From: Paracidovorax konjaci
Lineage (GTDB): Bacteria; Pseudomonadota; Gammaproteobacteria; Burkholderiales; Burkholderiaceae_C
Direction of reading: 5' to 3'
Assembly (NCBI RefSeq): GCF_900112675.1
Contig: NZ_FOMQ01000014.1
Coordinates: 20,773-84,772, forward strand
DNA length: 64,000 nucleotides
In this document: positions 1 to 9,813 of the stretch, in pieces
Layout of the letters: each line of letters opens with the position of its first letter
How positions within the stretch are numbered: the first letter of the stretch is position 1
Translations under genes and position numbers: made by a program
Notes under the pieces: generated by a model
What the model was told of the DNA's origin: nothing
Databases searched by the model: none
The model's input: the letters and a program-made list of their open reading frames with translations, nothing else

Positions 1-94
1 ACCAAAAATCCGTGACTTTTCTCTCCCCTGGCCGCCTTTCCCCTGAGAATCCGGTCCCGTAAAAACGAGAAAACCCAAGCGGGGGGAGAGGCCA

Positions 95-976
95 GTGAAC
101 GATATTGTCCATGTGGACAGGGAGCGCACGCGCGCGGAACTCGAAAAGAAACTACCGCCCAAGACCCGGCGCTTCCAGCTCGATGACATTCCGGGCGTGA
201 TGCGCTCGCGCCTGGGATGGCCGGTGGCGGCGGCGTTGATGGATCGGTGGTTCAGGGGGGCGGGGTTTGCGATCACTCTGCCGATCAAGCACAGCCTACC
301 GCCCAAGCAGCTACATCGATTGCCTGCCTCGCAACTGGATGAAAACACGGTCACGATGCAATGGGCATTGGGCTTTGCACGTGTGCAGGCTGCGGTTTCG
401 AGATTGCAGGCGCAATGGAATAGCCCGGCCGGAATAGCGCAGCTACAAGAGCGGGTCAAACAACAGGGACTAGGTCAGATTCGATCCTGGCGCTTTGGAA
501 ATTTGAACCAGCCGGCCAAAGTCTTAAACGCCACCTGCCAGGTAAATTTCCTGGACGTGGGCCGATTCGGCGACCCCATGGACGATTTCTACGGCGCCAT
601 GGGCGAGGCCACGCTCAAGATCGCGGTGTCGGGCATCGTGACGTCCAAGGGGCGCGGCAACGTCGCCATCGCAATCGACGAGCTGGCCTTCTACCTGCGC
701 GACGCCTATGACTTCAACGACGATTCCTTCCTGTCGCAGCCGCTGGGCTTCTGGGGACCGCGTGGCGTGAGGCGCACACCCCGGTCCGCCCTGGACATCC
801 CCATCGATGCGCAGTGGATGTATGCCGATGCCATCGAGGCAAGCCACCAGAGCTATCTCGTGCAGAACCAGCATTTCAGGCAATGGCGCGCACTGCATGG
901 CAGAGGCGGGGATTTCATGGTTGTCTCCGACGTGCATCGCATACGCCTCCCTTTTCCGATCCAACTGGAGTGGTAA
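95..976 (+). CDS. DUF6402 family protein
   Basis: A 293-residue protein that I assign to the DUF6402 family of Burkholderiales from memory of its pattern (core VNFLDVGRFGDPMDDFYG, then YLRDAYDF and LGFWGP). No enzymatic motif or signal peptide is visible and the function is unknown. DUF6402 genes are often found in type VI secretion or polymorphic-toxin neighbourhoods, but no VgrG, Rhs or PAAR gene is in view here. The start is a GTG preceded by a strong GGGGGGAGAG at 81-90. Its TAA stop shares one base with the ATG of the next gene, so the two are almost certainly co-translated. Confidence 0.7.
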   Translation: MNDIVHVDRERTRAELEKKLPPKTRRFQLDDIPGVMRSRLGWPVAAALMDRWFRGAGFAITLPIKHSLPPKQLHRLPASQLDENTVTMQWALGFARVQAAVSRLQAQWNSPAGIAQLQERVKQQGLGQIRSWRFGNLNQPAKVLNATCQVNFLDVGRFGDPMDDFYGAMGEATLKIAVSGIVTSKGRGNVAIAIDELAFYLRDAYDFNDDSFLSQPLGFWGPRGVRRTPRSALDIPIDAQWMYADAIEASHQSYLVQNQHFRQWRALHGRGGDFMVVSDVHRIRLPFPIQLEW

Positions 977-1389
977 TGAAATTTTCCAACCTCAAGAACG
1001 TGCCTTGCATCGTATGGTGCTTGGCATTGAATGCCTGTGTGGTGCTGGGCTGGTATGCGACCACGCCGACGCTCTTCAACAGTTACAACAGCCCCCACTA
1101 TGTCTATCGGCTGGAGATTTATCACGCTTCTCTGTGGCAGCGCATCGTGCACTACGACCAGAAAGCCCCATCCATAGTCCGTCTGCACCGGGTTGATCCC
1201 AGAGAACTACTGCGAGAAAGCAAGGTGGTCGATCTTTGGTCTGGAAGCGAAATTGGCTGGTATTTGGATCCCCCGATGGACATGGGCCGGGTCCGTGTTG
1301 GTCGTGACGCGCTTTTCGAGAACATCCCACCGGAATGCATAGAGGCTGAACAGATACCGGGCTGCCCAAATACCAAGCCTCCAGCGTGA
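976..1389 (+). CDS. Small membrane-anchored protein, paralog 1 of a tandem pair
   Basis: A 137-residue protein with an N-terminal hydrophobic segment (about residues 9-30, PCIVWCLALNACVVLGW) and a polar C-terminal domain ending in FENIPPECIEAEQIPGCPN. The ATG overlaps the TAA of the DUF6402 gene by one base (TAATG), with CTGGAG a few bases upstream. The next gene encodes a clear paralog and also repeats the CTGGAGTGGT leader. I do not recognise a named family. A duplicated small membrane protein directly after a possible toxin-type gene is the layout expected of immunity proteins; that is inference only. Confidence 0.65.
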   Translation: MKFSNLKNVPCIVWCLALNACVVLGWYATTPTLFNSYNSPHYVYRLEIYHASLWQRIVHYDQKAPSIVRLHRVDPRELLRESKVVDLWSGSEIGWYLDPPMDMGRVRVGRDALFENIPPECIEAEQIPGCPNTKPPA

Positions 1390-1443
1390 TCGCCTCGGAT
1401 TGCGCTACGCGCGCCATCCGGCCCCGATCCCACTGGAGTGGTG

Positions 1444-1851
1444 ATGAAGCTTTCCGACCTCAAGAACGTGCCCTGCATCGTCTGGTGCCTCGGCCTGAAC
1501 GCGCTATTCCTGGCGGGATGGGCTCTGGCGACGCCGACCTTCGTCGATGCCGAAAACAGCCCGCACCGGGTGTACCGCCTGGAGTTCCACAAAGCATCCT
1601 TTCTGCAGCGCGTCACCCACCCGCGCTTCAAGATGCCCTACGTGGTGCGGCTCTACCGCATCGAGCCCAAGACCTTGCTGGGCCAGAGTGCAGTGGTCGA
1701 TCTCTGGCTGAACGGTGAAATCCACTGGTATTTGGACCCGCCCGTTGACATGAACCGCGTACGCGTAGGCCGTGATGTGCTCTTCGAGAACATCCCGCCG
1801 GAATGCACGGAAGCGGCGCAGATACCGGGCTGCCCCAATACCAAGCCGTGA
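1444..1851 (+). CDS. Small membrane-anchored protein, paralog 2 of a tandem pair
   Basis: A 135-residue paralog of the preceding gene. Shared blocks include LKNVPCIVWCL, the SPH-VYRLE region, GEI-WYLDPP-DM and RVRVGRD-LFENIPPEC. I chose the ATG at 1444 rather than the in-frame GTGs at 1438 and 1441 because it aligns with the start of paralog 1 and is spaced correctly from CTGGAG. The N-terminal hydrophobic segment is conserved, and the C-terminus keeps both cysteines of the PPEC and PGCPN motifs. Divergence between the copies suggests an old duplication rather than an assembly artefact. Confidence 0.65.
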   Translation: MKLSDLKNVPCIVWCLGLNALFLAGWALATPTFVDAENSPHRVYRLEFHKASFLQRVTHPRFKMPYVVRLYRIEPKTLLGQSAVVDLWLNGEIHWYLDPPVDMNRVRVGRDVLFENIPPECTEAAQIPGCPNTKP

Positions 1852-1898
1852 AGATGGCCGAAGATTTGGATGCGATCGCCCTGCGCCCACCGCAGTCT

Positions 1899-1945
1899 GC
1901 TATTTAATCAATAGCAAACTATTCAATGGATCCGGCGGCATGGAG
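1899..1945. repeat. Intergenic repeat, left copy of a 24-bp inverted pair, with adjacent hairpin
   Basis: A perfect 6-bp stem hairpin (GCTATT / AATAGC, 1899-1915) is followed by a 24-bp segment at 1922-1945. The reverse complement of that segment is present exactly at 18,904-18,927, between ureA and ureJ. It lies in the 249-bp gap between the small membrane gene and dld, which holds no gene that I can support. It looks like a dispersed intergenic element of this genome. Confidence 0.6.
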
Positions 1946-2100
1946 CCTGAAACACCTGAACTGCTTGCTCCACGCCCGCCATGGCATCCCCGCCGGGCGG
2001 GCCCCCTGAACTGCGCGCACTCCGTACCGCTCGGCCCACCGCTGCCCTCCTGGACCCACCCGCGCTCCTGCAGCGCCCTTGCGGGCCGCGCCGCCGCGGC

Positions 2101-3882
2101 TCACTGCGGCGGCACCGGCTCCGAATACCCCGCCGGCCACGCGGGCGGCGCGTCGCAGCAGGCCGGCTCCCAGCCGCGCAGGCGGGGCGTGTGGCCGATG
2201 CCGGGGTTGAAGGTGTTCGTGGGGTCCAGCCGGCGGTAGAAATCGGCCAGCGCGGGCTTGGCCACGTAGAGGTGGCCCACGTTGTGCTCCGCCGGGTACT
2301 CGGCACGGCGCGCGTCCAGCAGCGCCCACATGCGGTGCTCCATGGCGAGCGGGTCCACGCCCTTCCTCACGATGTAGTCCTGGTGGAAGACGTGGCAGAA
2401 GAAGTGGCCGTAGTAGAGCTTGTGGACCACGTCGGCCTCCACGTCCGCCGGCAACCGCTCGACCCATTCACGGTCGTTGCGGCGCAGCGCCACGTCGAGC
2501 GCGACGATGTCCTCCACGCCGGCGCGGTGCGACTCGCGGTAGCGGATCGCGGCGCCCGCGATGGCGAAGCGGTGCAGGAAGGCTTTGCGCCCCTCTTCGG
2601 CATCGCACTCGAAGAAGCCCCCGGTGGCGCTGCCGCCGAAATGCTTCGCCAGGAATTCCCGCGTGGCCTGCGCCGTGTCGTCCGAGACGCGCACGAGCAG
2701 GTGGTGCTCGTAGCGCTCCCGCATCTGCCGCATGCGCGGCGGCAGGTGGCTGGGCAGCAGGTCCGTGATCGCCTGGATCGCGCGGTCGGCCACGCCCCGC
2801 CATCCGAAGCGCTCGAAGAAGCCGTCGATGCGGCTCTTGAGCGCGAAGGCGGCCGGCACGCGGGACGTGCCGAAGCGGTCGATCAGCAGGAAGGTGTCCT
2901 TGCCGTAGCGCTCGCCGATGTCGTAGGCCGTGCGGTGGATGTACTCGCCCGCGATGGGCAGGCGCGGCAGGCGCGTGAGCAGGTGGCGGCGCACTTCGGT
3001 GAGGTCGTCCGGCGCGTTGCTGCCCACGTAGAACACCGTGCTGGCCTCCTTGGGGAAGGTGTCCAGCCGCACGGCGAACAGGCACAGCTTGCCGGCCGAG
3101 CCCGAGGCCTCGAAGAGGCGCGACGGGTCGGCATTGAAGCGCGCGGGCGTGTCGGCGTCCACGGCGCGCACATGGTCGGCGTAGCGCGGGTCGGAGGCGG
3201 CGCGTTCAGGGTCGTGCGCCACGTCGGCGGCGGCGTAGTCGCCGTTTTGCAGCCGCGTGAGGATCTCCTGCGGCGTGCGGCCCAGCGCGATGCCCAGGTG
3301 GTTGACCAGTTGCAGCGAACCGTCCTCGCGCACCTGGGCATAGAGCGCCAATTCGGTGTAGGCCGGCCCGCGCCGCACGAGCGCCCCGCCCGAGTTGTTG
3401 CAGATGCCGCCCAGCACCGAGGCGCCGATGCACGACGAACCGATCACCGAATGCGGCTCGCGCCCGAGCGGTGCCAGCACCTGCTCCAGCCGGTCCAGCG
3501 TGGCGCCGGGCAGGCAGACCACCTGCTCGCCGCCGCCCAGCACCTGCACGCCGGTGATGCGCAACGTGTTCACGAGCACGATCTCGCGGTCGTACCGGTC
3601 GCCGTCCGGCGTGGAGCCGCCCGTCAGGCCCGTGTTGGCGGCCTGCAGGATGACGATGCGGCCCGCCGCCACGGCGGCCTCGAGCACCTGCCACTGCTCC
3701 AGCAGCGTGCCGGGCCGCACCACGGCCAGCACCGGGCCCTCACCGGTGCGGTGCCCGCGGCGGAAGCGGCGCGTGGCCTGGGCACCGGTGAGCACGTGGG
3801 CCGCGCCCACGGCGGCGCGCAGTTGCGCGAGCAGCGCCTCGCGCGGCACGGCAGCAGGAGGGAATGGAGGGGGAGCGTTCAT
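2101..3882 (-). CDS. dld: Quinone-dependent D-lactate dehydrogenase
   Basis: A 593-residue membrane-associated flavoprotein expected to oxidise D-lactate to pyruvate and pass electrons to quinone. The N-terminal half has FAD-binding type-4 features (VVRPGT near 55, LQAANTGLTGGSTP near 80, HSVIGSSCIGASVLGGICNN near 145-165). The C-terminal half is the large Dld membrane-binding region (EYIHRTAYDIGERYGKD, GHFFCHVFHQDYI, NTFNPGIGH). Length is close to E. coli Dld (about 571). The ATG at 3882 gives the family N-terminus. It is last in the lctP-lldR-lldD-dld operon, 92 bp after lldD, so the cell can use both lactate isomers under LldR control. Confidence 0.93.
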   Translation of the reverse strand: MNAPPPFPPAAVPREALLAQLRAAVGAAHVLTGAQATRRFRRGHRTGEGPVLAVVRPGTLLEQWQVLEAAVAAGRIVILQAANTGLTGGSTPDGDRYDREIVLVNTLRITGVQVLGGGEQVVCLPGATLDRLEQVLAPLGREPHSVIGSSCIGASVLGGICNNSGGALVRRGPAYTELALYAQVREDGSLQLVNHLGIALGRTPQEILTRLQNGDYAAADVAHDPERAASDPRYADHVRAVDADTPARFNADPSRLFEASGSAGKLCLFAVRLDTFPKEASTVFYVGSNAPDDLTEVRRHLLTRLPRLPIAGEYIHRTAYDIGERYGKDTFLLIDRFGTSRVPAAFALKSRIDGFFERFGWRGVADRAIQAITDLLPSHLPPRMRQMRERYEHHLLVRVSDDTAQATREFLAKHFGGSATGGFFECDAEEGRKAFLHRFAIAGAAIRYRESHRAGVEDIVALDVALRRNDREWVERLPADVEADVVHKLYYGHFFCHVFHQDYIVRKGVDPLAMEHRMWALLDARRAEYPAEHNVGHLYVAKPALADFYRRLDPTNTFNPGIGHTPRLRGWEPACCDAPPAWPAGYSEPVPPQ

Positions 3883-3974
3883 GCGAGAAATCCTTCGTGC
3901 AGCGCAACGCCCCGCCGCCGGCCCGGCCAGGACGGCAGCGGTGGCAGTGGCGGTGAGCGGGCCCGTGCGGGCCG

Positions 3975-5111
3975 TCAGGCCTTGACCAGCAGGTCGCCCG
4001 TGATGTCCGAGACCTTCGAGACGCTGGTGAGCGTCATCGCCACGCGCATCTCTTTTTCGAGCAGCTCCAGCAGGTGCTTCACGCCCGCCTCGCCGGCCGC
4101 GGCCAGCGCGTAGATGAAGGCGCGGCCGATCATCGCGGCGTCGGCGCCGAGCGCGATGGTGCGCACCACGTCCAGGCCGTTGCGGATGCCCGAGTCGGCC
4201 AGGATCTTGATCTGACCCTTCACCGCGTCGGCGATGGCCGGCAGCGCGTGCGCCGACGAGAGCACGCCGTCGAGCTGGCGCCCGCCGTGGTTGGAGACGA
4301 TGATGCCGTCCGCGCCGAAGCGCACGGCGTCCTTGGCGTCTTCGGGGTCCAGGATGCCCTTGATGAGCATCGGGCCCTTCCAGAAGGCGCGGATCCACTC
4401 CAGGTCCTTCCACGAGATCGATGCATCGAAGTTCGCGCCCAGGTAGCCCATGTAGTCGGCCAGGCCCGTGGGCTTGCCGAGGTAGGCCGAGATGTTGCCC
4501 AGGTCGTGCGGGCGGCCCAGCGCGCCCACGTCCCAGGCCCAGCGCGGGTGCGTGAAGGCCTGCCAGTAGCGGCGCAGCTCGGCGTTGGGGCCGCTCATGC
4601 CGGAGTGCGCGTCGCGGTAGCGCGCGCCGGGCACGGGCATGTCCACGGTGAAGACCAGCGCCGTGCAGCCGGCGGCCTGGGCGCGCTCCAGCGCGTTCTT
4701 CATGAAGCCGCGGTCCTTGAGCACGTAGAGCTGGAACCACATGGGCCGCTTCAGCTTCGGGGCCACCTCTTCGATGGGGCACACCGACACGCTCGACATG
4801 GTGAACGGAATGCCGTGCGCATCGGCCGCGCGCGCGGCCTGCACCTCGCCGCGCCGCGCGAACATGCCGGTGAGCCCCACGGGCGCCAGTGCCACGGGGA
4901 TCGAGAGCTGCTCGCCGAACAGCTCGATGCGGGTGTCGAGCCGGCTCATGTCCTTGAGCACGCGCTGGCGCAGGGCCACCGCGGACAGGTCCTCGACGTT
5001 GCGCCGCAGGGTCTGCTCGCCGTAGGCGCCGCCGTCGATGTAGTGGAAGAGGAAGGGGGGGAGGCGCTTGCGCGCGGCTTCGCGGTAGTCGGCCGTGGAG
5101 GAAATGATCAT
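3975..5111 (-). CDS. lldD: L-lactate dehydrogenase (FMN-dependent)
   Basis: A 378-residue FMN-dependent alpha-hydroxy acid dehydrogenase that oxidises L-lactate to pyruvate at the inner membrane with electron transfer to quinones. The TIM-barrel family pattern is intact from [18 protein letters not shown] onward. The active-site block [15 protein letters not shown] holds the catalytic His and substrate Arg, and the flavin phosphate region reads [10 protein letters not shown]. Length is slightly below E. coli LldD (396). It starts 15 bp after the end of lldR and sits between the regulator and dld, so it is part of the same lactate-inducible unit. Confidence 0.95.
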   Translation of the reverse strand: MIISSTADYREAARKRLPPFLFHYIDGGAYGEQTLRRNVEDLSAVALRQRVLKDMSRLDTRIELFGEQLSIPVALAPVGLTGMFARRGEVQAARAADAHGIPFTMSSVSVCPIEEVAPKLKRPMWFQLYVLKDRGFMKNALERAQAAGCTALVFTVDMPVPGARYRDAHSGMSGPNAELRRYWQAFTHPRWAWDVGALGRPHDLGNISAYLGKPTGLADYMGYLGANFDASISWKDLEWIRAFWKGPMLIKGILDPEDAKDAVRFGADGIIVSNHGGRQLDGVLSSAHALPAIADAVKGQIKILADSGIRNGLDVVRTIALGADAAMIGRAFIYALAAAGEAGVKHLLELLEKEMRVAMTLTSVSKVSDITGDLLVKA

Positions 5112-5125
5112 GGTGTTGTGTCTCG

Positions 5126-5914
5126 TCAATGGGGGGGCAGCAGCGGTGCGGGCGCCCCGCCCTGGGGCATCCGCGTGGAGCGCTCGCGGCGGGCGCGGTC
5201 TTCGTCCAGCCGCTGGATGGTGGTGCGGACGTGCTCCAGGTGGTCGCCGATGCATTGGCGCGCACGCTGCGGGTCGCCGTCCAGGATGGCCTGCATGAGG
5301 CCCTGGTGCTGCTCGGTCAGCTCCTGCAGGGTCTGCGGCGCGCTGAGGCGGAACATGTCGTGCCGGTTGCGCTCCACGGTGGACAGCACCATCGTGAAGA
5401 GGCTGTGCATCACCTGCACCAGCACCAGGTTGTGCGAGGCCTCGGCGATCGCCAGGTGGAACTGCGCATCGGCACGCGCGGCCAGCTCGGCGTTGCCGCT
5501 TTGCTGGTGCTGCATCATCACGTCGAAGCACCGCCGCAGGCGCTCCTTGTCCTGGGCCGTGGCGCGCTGCGCGGCCAGCCACGCGGTGCTGCTCTCCAGC
5601 GCGTGGCGCGTCTCCAGCACGTCGTAGCGGTAATGCGGGTCGGAATCGATGAGCCGGGCCAGCGGCGCCACGGCCGGCCGCAGCCACTCGGCGCTGGCGT
5701 CGGCACCAGCCGCCTGCAGGTACGTACCGTCGCCGCGCCGGCTGGCCAGCACGCCCTGGCTCACGAGCTTCTGGATCGCCTCGCGGACCGAGGTGCGCGA
5801 CACGCCCAATTCCTCCGCGAGCTGCCGTTCAGCCGGCAGACGCTGCCCGGCCTGCAGCCCGCGCGACTGCACGAGTGCCAGCAGTTTTTCGACGACATGA
5901 TCGGCCAGGCGCAT
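5126..5914 (-). CDS. lldR: GntR/FadR-family lactate regulator
   Basis: A 262-residue regulator with an N-terminal GntR winged helix-turn-helix (residues 1-70: [28 protein letters not shown]) and a C-terminal FadR/FCD ligand domain (about 85-235). I used the ATG at 5914 because it begins the conserved helix [12 protein letters not shown]; an upstream extension would have no family counterpart. It lies inside the lactate operon between lctP and lldD, as in E. coli lldPRD. The likely sites are the two palindromes upstream of lctP. FadR-type lactate sensors normally release DNA or switch mode when lactate binds. Confidence 0.92.
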   Translation of the reverse strand: MRLADHVVEKLLALVQSRGLQAGQRLPAERQLAEELGVSRTSVREAIQKLVSQGVLASRRGDGTYLQAAGADASAEWLRPAVAPLARLIDSDPHYRYDVLETRHALESSTAWLAAQRATAQDKERLRRCFDVMMQHQQSGNAELAARADAQFHLAIAEASHNLVLVQVMHSLFTMVLSTVERNRHDMFRLSAPQTLQELTEQHQGLMQAILDGDPQRARQCIGDHLEHVRTTIQRLDEDRARRERSTRMPQGGAPAPLLPPH

Positions 5915-6140
5915 CGCAGGGGTCCTCAATAAATCAGGGGGTCGTTGCCGTGGCGCCAGGCACCACGCACAGCGCATGCAACCCGCACGGCCCCACCGGA
6001 CCGATGGCCGCGGAGCAGGCCAGGCCAGCGGACGCCGTGGAACCGGCTTCGCCGGGCCACCGGCGTCGTCCCCCTGCCCGCCGTGCGCAGCGCGGCGAGA
6101 GCGGGGGGGAAGCGGCGCAGCCGCTCAGGGGGGTGTTCCA

Positions 6141-7850
6141 TCACTGCCCCGGGATCATCCACGGAAACACATAGGCCTGCAGCGTCGTCATCACCCCGAT
6201 GATCGCCGCGAAGACCAGGCTGTGCTTCACCGTGAAGCGGAACAGGTCGGATTCGCGCCCGGCCAGCCCCACGGCCGCGCAGGCAATGGCGATGGACTGC
6301 GGCGAGATCATCTTGCCGGTGACGCCGCCCGTGGTGTTGGCCGCCACCGTCAGCACCTGCGGCAGGCCCAGCTGCTGCGCCGTGGTGGCCTGCAGCGCGG
6401 CGAACAGCGCGTTGGCCGACGTGTCGGAGCCCGTCAGGAACACGCCGATCCAGCCGAGGAACGGCGAGAAGAAGGTGAATGCCTGGCCGGTGTGCGCCAG
6501 GGCCAGCGCCAGCGTGGCGGAGAGGCCGGAATAGTTGGCGACGAACGCGAACGCCAGCACCATGCCGATGGAGTAGATCGGCACGGCCAGTTCCTTGAAC
6601 GTCTCGCCCAGCGTGGCCACGGCCTTCGCGGAGGACAGGCGCGTGGAGGCGATGGTGACGAGGGCGGCGATCAGGATGGCCGTGCCCGTGGCGGACAGCC
6701 AGTTGAACGAATACACCGCGCCGTAGGGCACGGCGGAGGCCACGACCGGCGGCGTCTTCTCGATCAGGTTGTGCAGGAAGGGCACGGGCAGGTTGACGAC
6801 CGTGGAGGCCAGCGCGCCCTGCGCCGCGAACAGCGCCTTGAAGGGCTTGAGGCTCCACAGCGTCACCACGGCGGTGAGGATGATGAAGGGCGACCATGCC
6901 TTGAACACCGCACCGGCCGTGAGCGGCACGCCGCCGGACACGCGCGCGGCGCCATCGCCGGCGGGCGCGCGGGCCGCGCCCCGGGTGGCGGCACCGGAGG
7001 CCTCGGCCTCCGGCTCGAAGCGGAAGATGCGCCGGGGCTGCCAGACTCTCAGGAACAGTGTCAGCACCACCAGCGACACGATGGCCGAGGTGATGTCGGG
7101 CAGCTCGGGGCCGATGTAGTTGGCCGTGAGGAACTGCATCACCGCGAACGATCCGCCGCCCACCAGCACGGCGGGCCAAGTCTCCTTCACGCCGCGCCAG
7201 CCGTCCATGATCGCCATGAGCCAGAACAGCACGATCACCGTCATGAACGGCAGTTGCCGGCCGGCCATCTGGCCGATGGCGAACGCATCCACGCCCGACA
7301 CCTGACCCGCCACGATGATCGGAATGCCCATGGCGCCGAACGCCACCGGCGCCGTGTTGGCGATCAGGCAGAGCCCGGCCGCGTACAGCGGCTTGAAGCC
7401 CAGCCCCACCAGCAGCGCGGCGGTGATGGCCACCGGCGCGCCGAAGCCCGCCGCGCCCTCCAGGAACGCGCCGAAGCAGAAGCCCACCAGGATGAGCTGC
7501 AGCCGCTGGTCGGGCGTGACCGACAGGATCGACGAGCGGATGACGTCGAACTGCCCCGTCGCCACCGAAATCTTGTAGAGGAACACGGCGGCCACGATGA
7601 TCCAGGCGATCGGCCACAGGCCGTAGAAGAAGCCGTACACGGCCGAAGCCAGCGCGGCGCTCACGGGCATGCGGTAGAAGAGCAGCGCCACGCCCAGGGA
7701 CAGCAGCACGGTGATGGTGCCGGCCTGGTAGCCCTTGAGCCGCAGCCGCGTCAGAGCCAGAAAGAAAAAGACGATGGGAATGAGCGCCACCAGCGCGGAA
7801 ATCCAGATGTTTCCGGCGGGGTCGTAGTTCTGCTGCCAAAGGGGTTGCAT
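6141..7850 (-). CDS. lctP: L-lactate permease
   Basis: A 569-residue polytopic inner-membrane permease of the LctP family that imports lactate (and usually glycolate) with protons. It has 12 or more hydrophobic segments and family blocks near [29 protein letters not shown] and [11 protein letters not shown]. The ATG at 7850 ([11 protein letters not shown]) matches the family start. It is the first gene of the lactate operon, and the 289 bp upstream holds two LldR-type palindromes. The 226-bp gap to lldR is GC-rich without a gene. Confidence 0.93.
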   Translation of the reverse strand: MQPLWQQNYDPAGNIWISALVALIPIVFFFLALTRLRLKGYQAGTITVLLSLGVALLFYRMPVSAALASAVYGFFYGLWPIAWIIVAAVFLYKISVATGQFDVIRSSILSVTPDQRLQLILVGFCFGAFLEGAAGFGAPVAITAALLVGLGFKPLYAAGLCLIANTAPVAFGAMGIPIIVAGQVSGVDAFAIGQMAGRQLPFMTVIVLFWLMAIMDGWRGVKETWPAVLVGGGSFAVMQFLTANYIGPELPDITSAIVSLVVLTLFLRVWQPRRIFRFEPEAEASGAATRGAARAPAGDGAARVSGGVPLTAGAVFKAWSPFIILTAVVTLWSLKPFKALFAAQGALASTVVNLPVPFLHNLIEKTPPVVASAVPYGAVYSFNWLSATGTAILIAALVTIASTRLSSAKAVATLGETFKELAVPIYSIGMVLAFAFVANYSGLSATLALALAHTGQAFTFFSPFLGWIGVFLTGSDTSANALFAALQATTAQQLGLPQVLTVAANTTGGVTGKMISPQSIAIACAAVGLAGRESDLFRFTVKHSLVFAAIIGVMTTLQAYVFPWMIPGQ

Positions 7851-7966
7851 GGCGAAGGTCGGACTGTGGTGAAGGGCGGCAGGCGCCCGGGCAGCGCCCC
7901 CGGAAGCGGGCGACGGCCCGAACCTGGGGGAAACAACTCCGTTGCCGCTGGGTGCGTGAATGCACC

Positions 7967-7985
7967 AAATTGGTATTACCAATTT
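7967..7985. promoter_or_regulatory. LldR-type operator, promoter-proximal
   Basis: A near-perfect palindrome, AAATTGGTATTACCAATTT, upstream of lctP. It matches the FadR-subfamily LldR/PdhR consensus AATTGGTnnnACCAATT. A second copy lies 117 bp further upstream. The match is direct; the link to LldR rests on the family consensus and the neighbouring lldR gene. Confidence 0.85.
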
Positions 7986-8084
7986 CAACCAATCAACGAA
8001 GCAGCGCGCATTCTGCGAGAGCATCATCCCACCAACTCTCCGGGAAAACCCCATATTCCCCGTCAATTTTCAAAGCCGTCACTC

Positions 8085-8101
8085 AATTGGTATTACCAAT
8101 A
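8085..8101. promoter_or_regulatory. LldR-type operator, distal
   Basis: Second copy of the LldR-type palindrome, sharing the core ATTGGTATTACCAAT with the proximal site. The paired arrangement resembles the two operators flanking the E. coli lldPRD promoter, where looping has been proposed. The 117-bp spacing is about 11 helical turns. Confidence 0.8.
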
Positions 8102-8139
8102 AAGACGTTGCTACATGCCTATCACGATGCGCCGGCCCC

Positions 8140-8610
8140 TCACCCTCCCACGGATTTGCGCACCATCAGCCAGAAGACCATGAGGAACGCCACCAGTGCC
8201 GGAATACCCAGCACCACCCAGGCGATGAAGAAGCGCCACAGCTGCGCCCAGGCTCCGGGGTGGCCGGCCTCCGCGCGCACCGCGTGGTCGCGCATGCGCA
8301 TCTGGATCCATACCACGGGCAGCCAGCAAGCCATCGCCAGCGCATAGAGGCCGAGCGATCGCGCGAGCCACGGCGTGCTCCACGGCAGGCCCATCAGGTG
8401 CACCAGCCACCAGCCGCTGAGCGGCTGCAGCACGGCGGTGGTGCCCGTGAACAGCCAGTCCGCGCGCACCACCCAGCGGGTCATGGGCACGATGAAGCGC
8501 AGGTCCCGGCCCAGCATCGCGACCAGCAGGTAGAAAGCGGTCCCGATGCCGGTGCCGAACAACACCGTGGAAGACAGGATGTGCAGCCACTTCGCGACGA
8601 AATACTCCAT
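8140..8610 (-). CDS. DUF2269 family integral membrane protein
   Basis: A 156-residue inner-membrane protein with four predicted transmembrane segments. It begins MEYFVAKWLHILSSTVLFGTGIGTAFYL, a typical DUF2269 N-terminus with the conserved WLH. The function of the family is unknown. The ATG at 8610 is preceded by AAAGGG, which favours it over a longer in-frame start. It is transcribed alone on the minus strand, just beyond the lactate operator region. Confidence 0.8.
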   Translation of the reverse strand: MEYFVAKWLHILSSTVLFGTGIGTAFYLLVAMLGRDLRFIVPMTRWVVRADWLFTGTTAVLQPLSGWWLVHLMGLPWSTPWLARSLGLYALAMACWLPVVWIQMRMRDHAVRAEAGHPGAWAQLWRFFIAWVVLGIPALVAFLMVFWLMVRKSVGG

Positions 8611-8760
8611 GGACGAACCCTTTCGTTGTTGACCGTTCCTGCGCGCGTTCGCAGCGCCCTCCGACACGCCCGCCCCGCACGCGCGCCGATGATGGATCGC
8701 GCCGGGCCCGGCGGTCCGACTCGACCCTCACTCCCCACCTGCACGCACCGGAGTCCGCCC

Positions 8761-9249
8761 ATGCCCATCGACTGGAAACGCACCCTGCGCGAAGGCGCCG
8801 TAGCCGGCAGCTGGGCCAGTGCGCTGTCCACGCTGGCCCTGATATGGGCGGGCCGCCGCCAGGCGCGCACCGCCCTCACGCCGGTCAATGCGGTGAGCCA
8901 CTGGCTCTGGGGCGACCCGGCGCTGCGCGAGCACCGCCCCCGCCTCATCAGCCATACCCTGCCCGGCTATGCCATCCACCATAGCGCTTCCATGTTCTGG
9001 GCAGCCGCCAGCGCTGTAGCGCGCGATGCGTCGGGCCGGCCGCCGGAAGCCACGTGGCCTGCGGTCTGCCGGCGCTCCGCCGTCACCTCCGCCATCGCCT
9101 GCACCGTGGATTTCCGGCTCACGCCACACCGCTTTACGCCGGGCTTCGAGCACCACCTGGACCGCAGCGCCATCGCCGCGGTATACGTGGCCTTCGGCGC
9201 GGGCCTGGCCATCGGCACGGCGATCGCGCTGCGTCGGCCGCCGCGCTGA
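8761..9249 (+). CDS. Small hypothetical membrane protein
   Basis: A 162-residue protein with hydrophobic stretches near residues 13-30 (GAVAGSWASALSTLALIWAG) and 139-157 (AAVYVAFGAGLAIGTAIAL), and a central HHSASMFWAA segment. I do not recognise a characterised family. The ATG at 8761 follows a gap of 150 bp from the divergent DUF2269 gene. Codon use is high-GC like its neighbours, so there is no sign of transfer. Confidence 0.6.
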   Translation: MPIDWKRTLREGAVAGSWASALSTLALIWAGRRQARTALTPVNAVSHWLWGDPALREHRPRLISHTLPGYAIHHSASMFWAAASAVARDASGRPPEATWPAVCRRSAVTSAIACTVDFRLTPHRFTPGFEHHLDRSAIAAVYVAFGAGLAIGTAIALRRPPR

Positions 9250-9437
9250 ACACAGCCCGTGCGCCCTGGCGGTACGCGGCAAACGGCATGCCCACGCCGC
9301 GTGCGCTGTCCTACGGAATCCGGCCCGCGCCACCGACAGGCGCCGCGCGTCCATGCCTTTCAGATGTCGGCTGGCCGGCGCCTCCGTCTCATGGGCGCCT
9401 GCCCATCTTCCCCACCCACCGAGACAAGGAGACCGCC

Positions 9438-9764
9438 ATGCCCCGAGCCGCCTGGAGCGACAAACGCGAGCGCCAGTACGAACACATCAAGGACAGCCTG
9501 CAGGAACGCGGCCGCGGAGAAAAAACGGCCGAGCAGATCGCCGCGCGCACCGTGAACAAGGAACGCGCGCAGCACGGCGAGGCGAAGAAAGCCAACCCGA
9601 AGACGGTGCACGACACGCCCGCGCCCGTGCGCGGCGGCCGGCGCTCGCACACCGGCGCCCAGGGCCGCACGCGCGAGCAGCTCTACGAGGAGGCCCGCAG
9701 GAAAGGCATCGCGGGGCGCTCGAAGATGAACAAGGCGGAGCTGGAGAAGGCCGTCGGCCGCTGA
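9438..9764 (+). CDS. Small basic 'plasmid stabilization'-type protein
   Basis: A 108-residue, highly charged protein beginning MPRAAWSDKRERQYEHIKDS. It belongs to a widespread family often labelled plasmid stabilization protein. The C-terminal 30 residues (REQLYEEARRKGIAGRSKMNKAELEKAV) resemble a Rho N-terminal/SAP-like helical nucleic-acid-binding fold. The label is historical: no toxin partner is present. AAGGAG sits upstream of the ATG at correct spacing. Confidence 0.75.
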   Translation: MPRAAWSDKRERQYEHIKDSLQERGRGEKTAEQIAARTVNKERAQHGEAKKANPKTVHDTPAPVRGGRRSHTGAQGRTREQLYEEARRKGIAGRSKMNKAELEKAVGR

Positions 9765-9813
9765 CCGAAGGCCCCGAATCGCCAGGGTAGTCCGCAGGTC
9801 GCTGCGGACCGGG

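Noticed and set aside
2101..5265. A single 1054-codon gene across dld and beyond
   Set aside because: Only the part from ATG 3882 matches D-lactate dehydrogenase; the upstream part is antisense-like frame over lldD.
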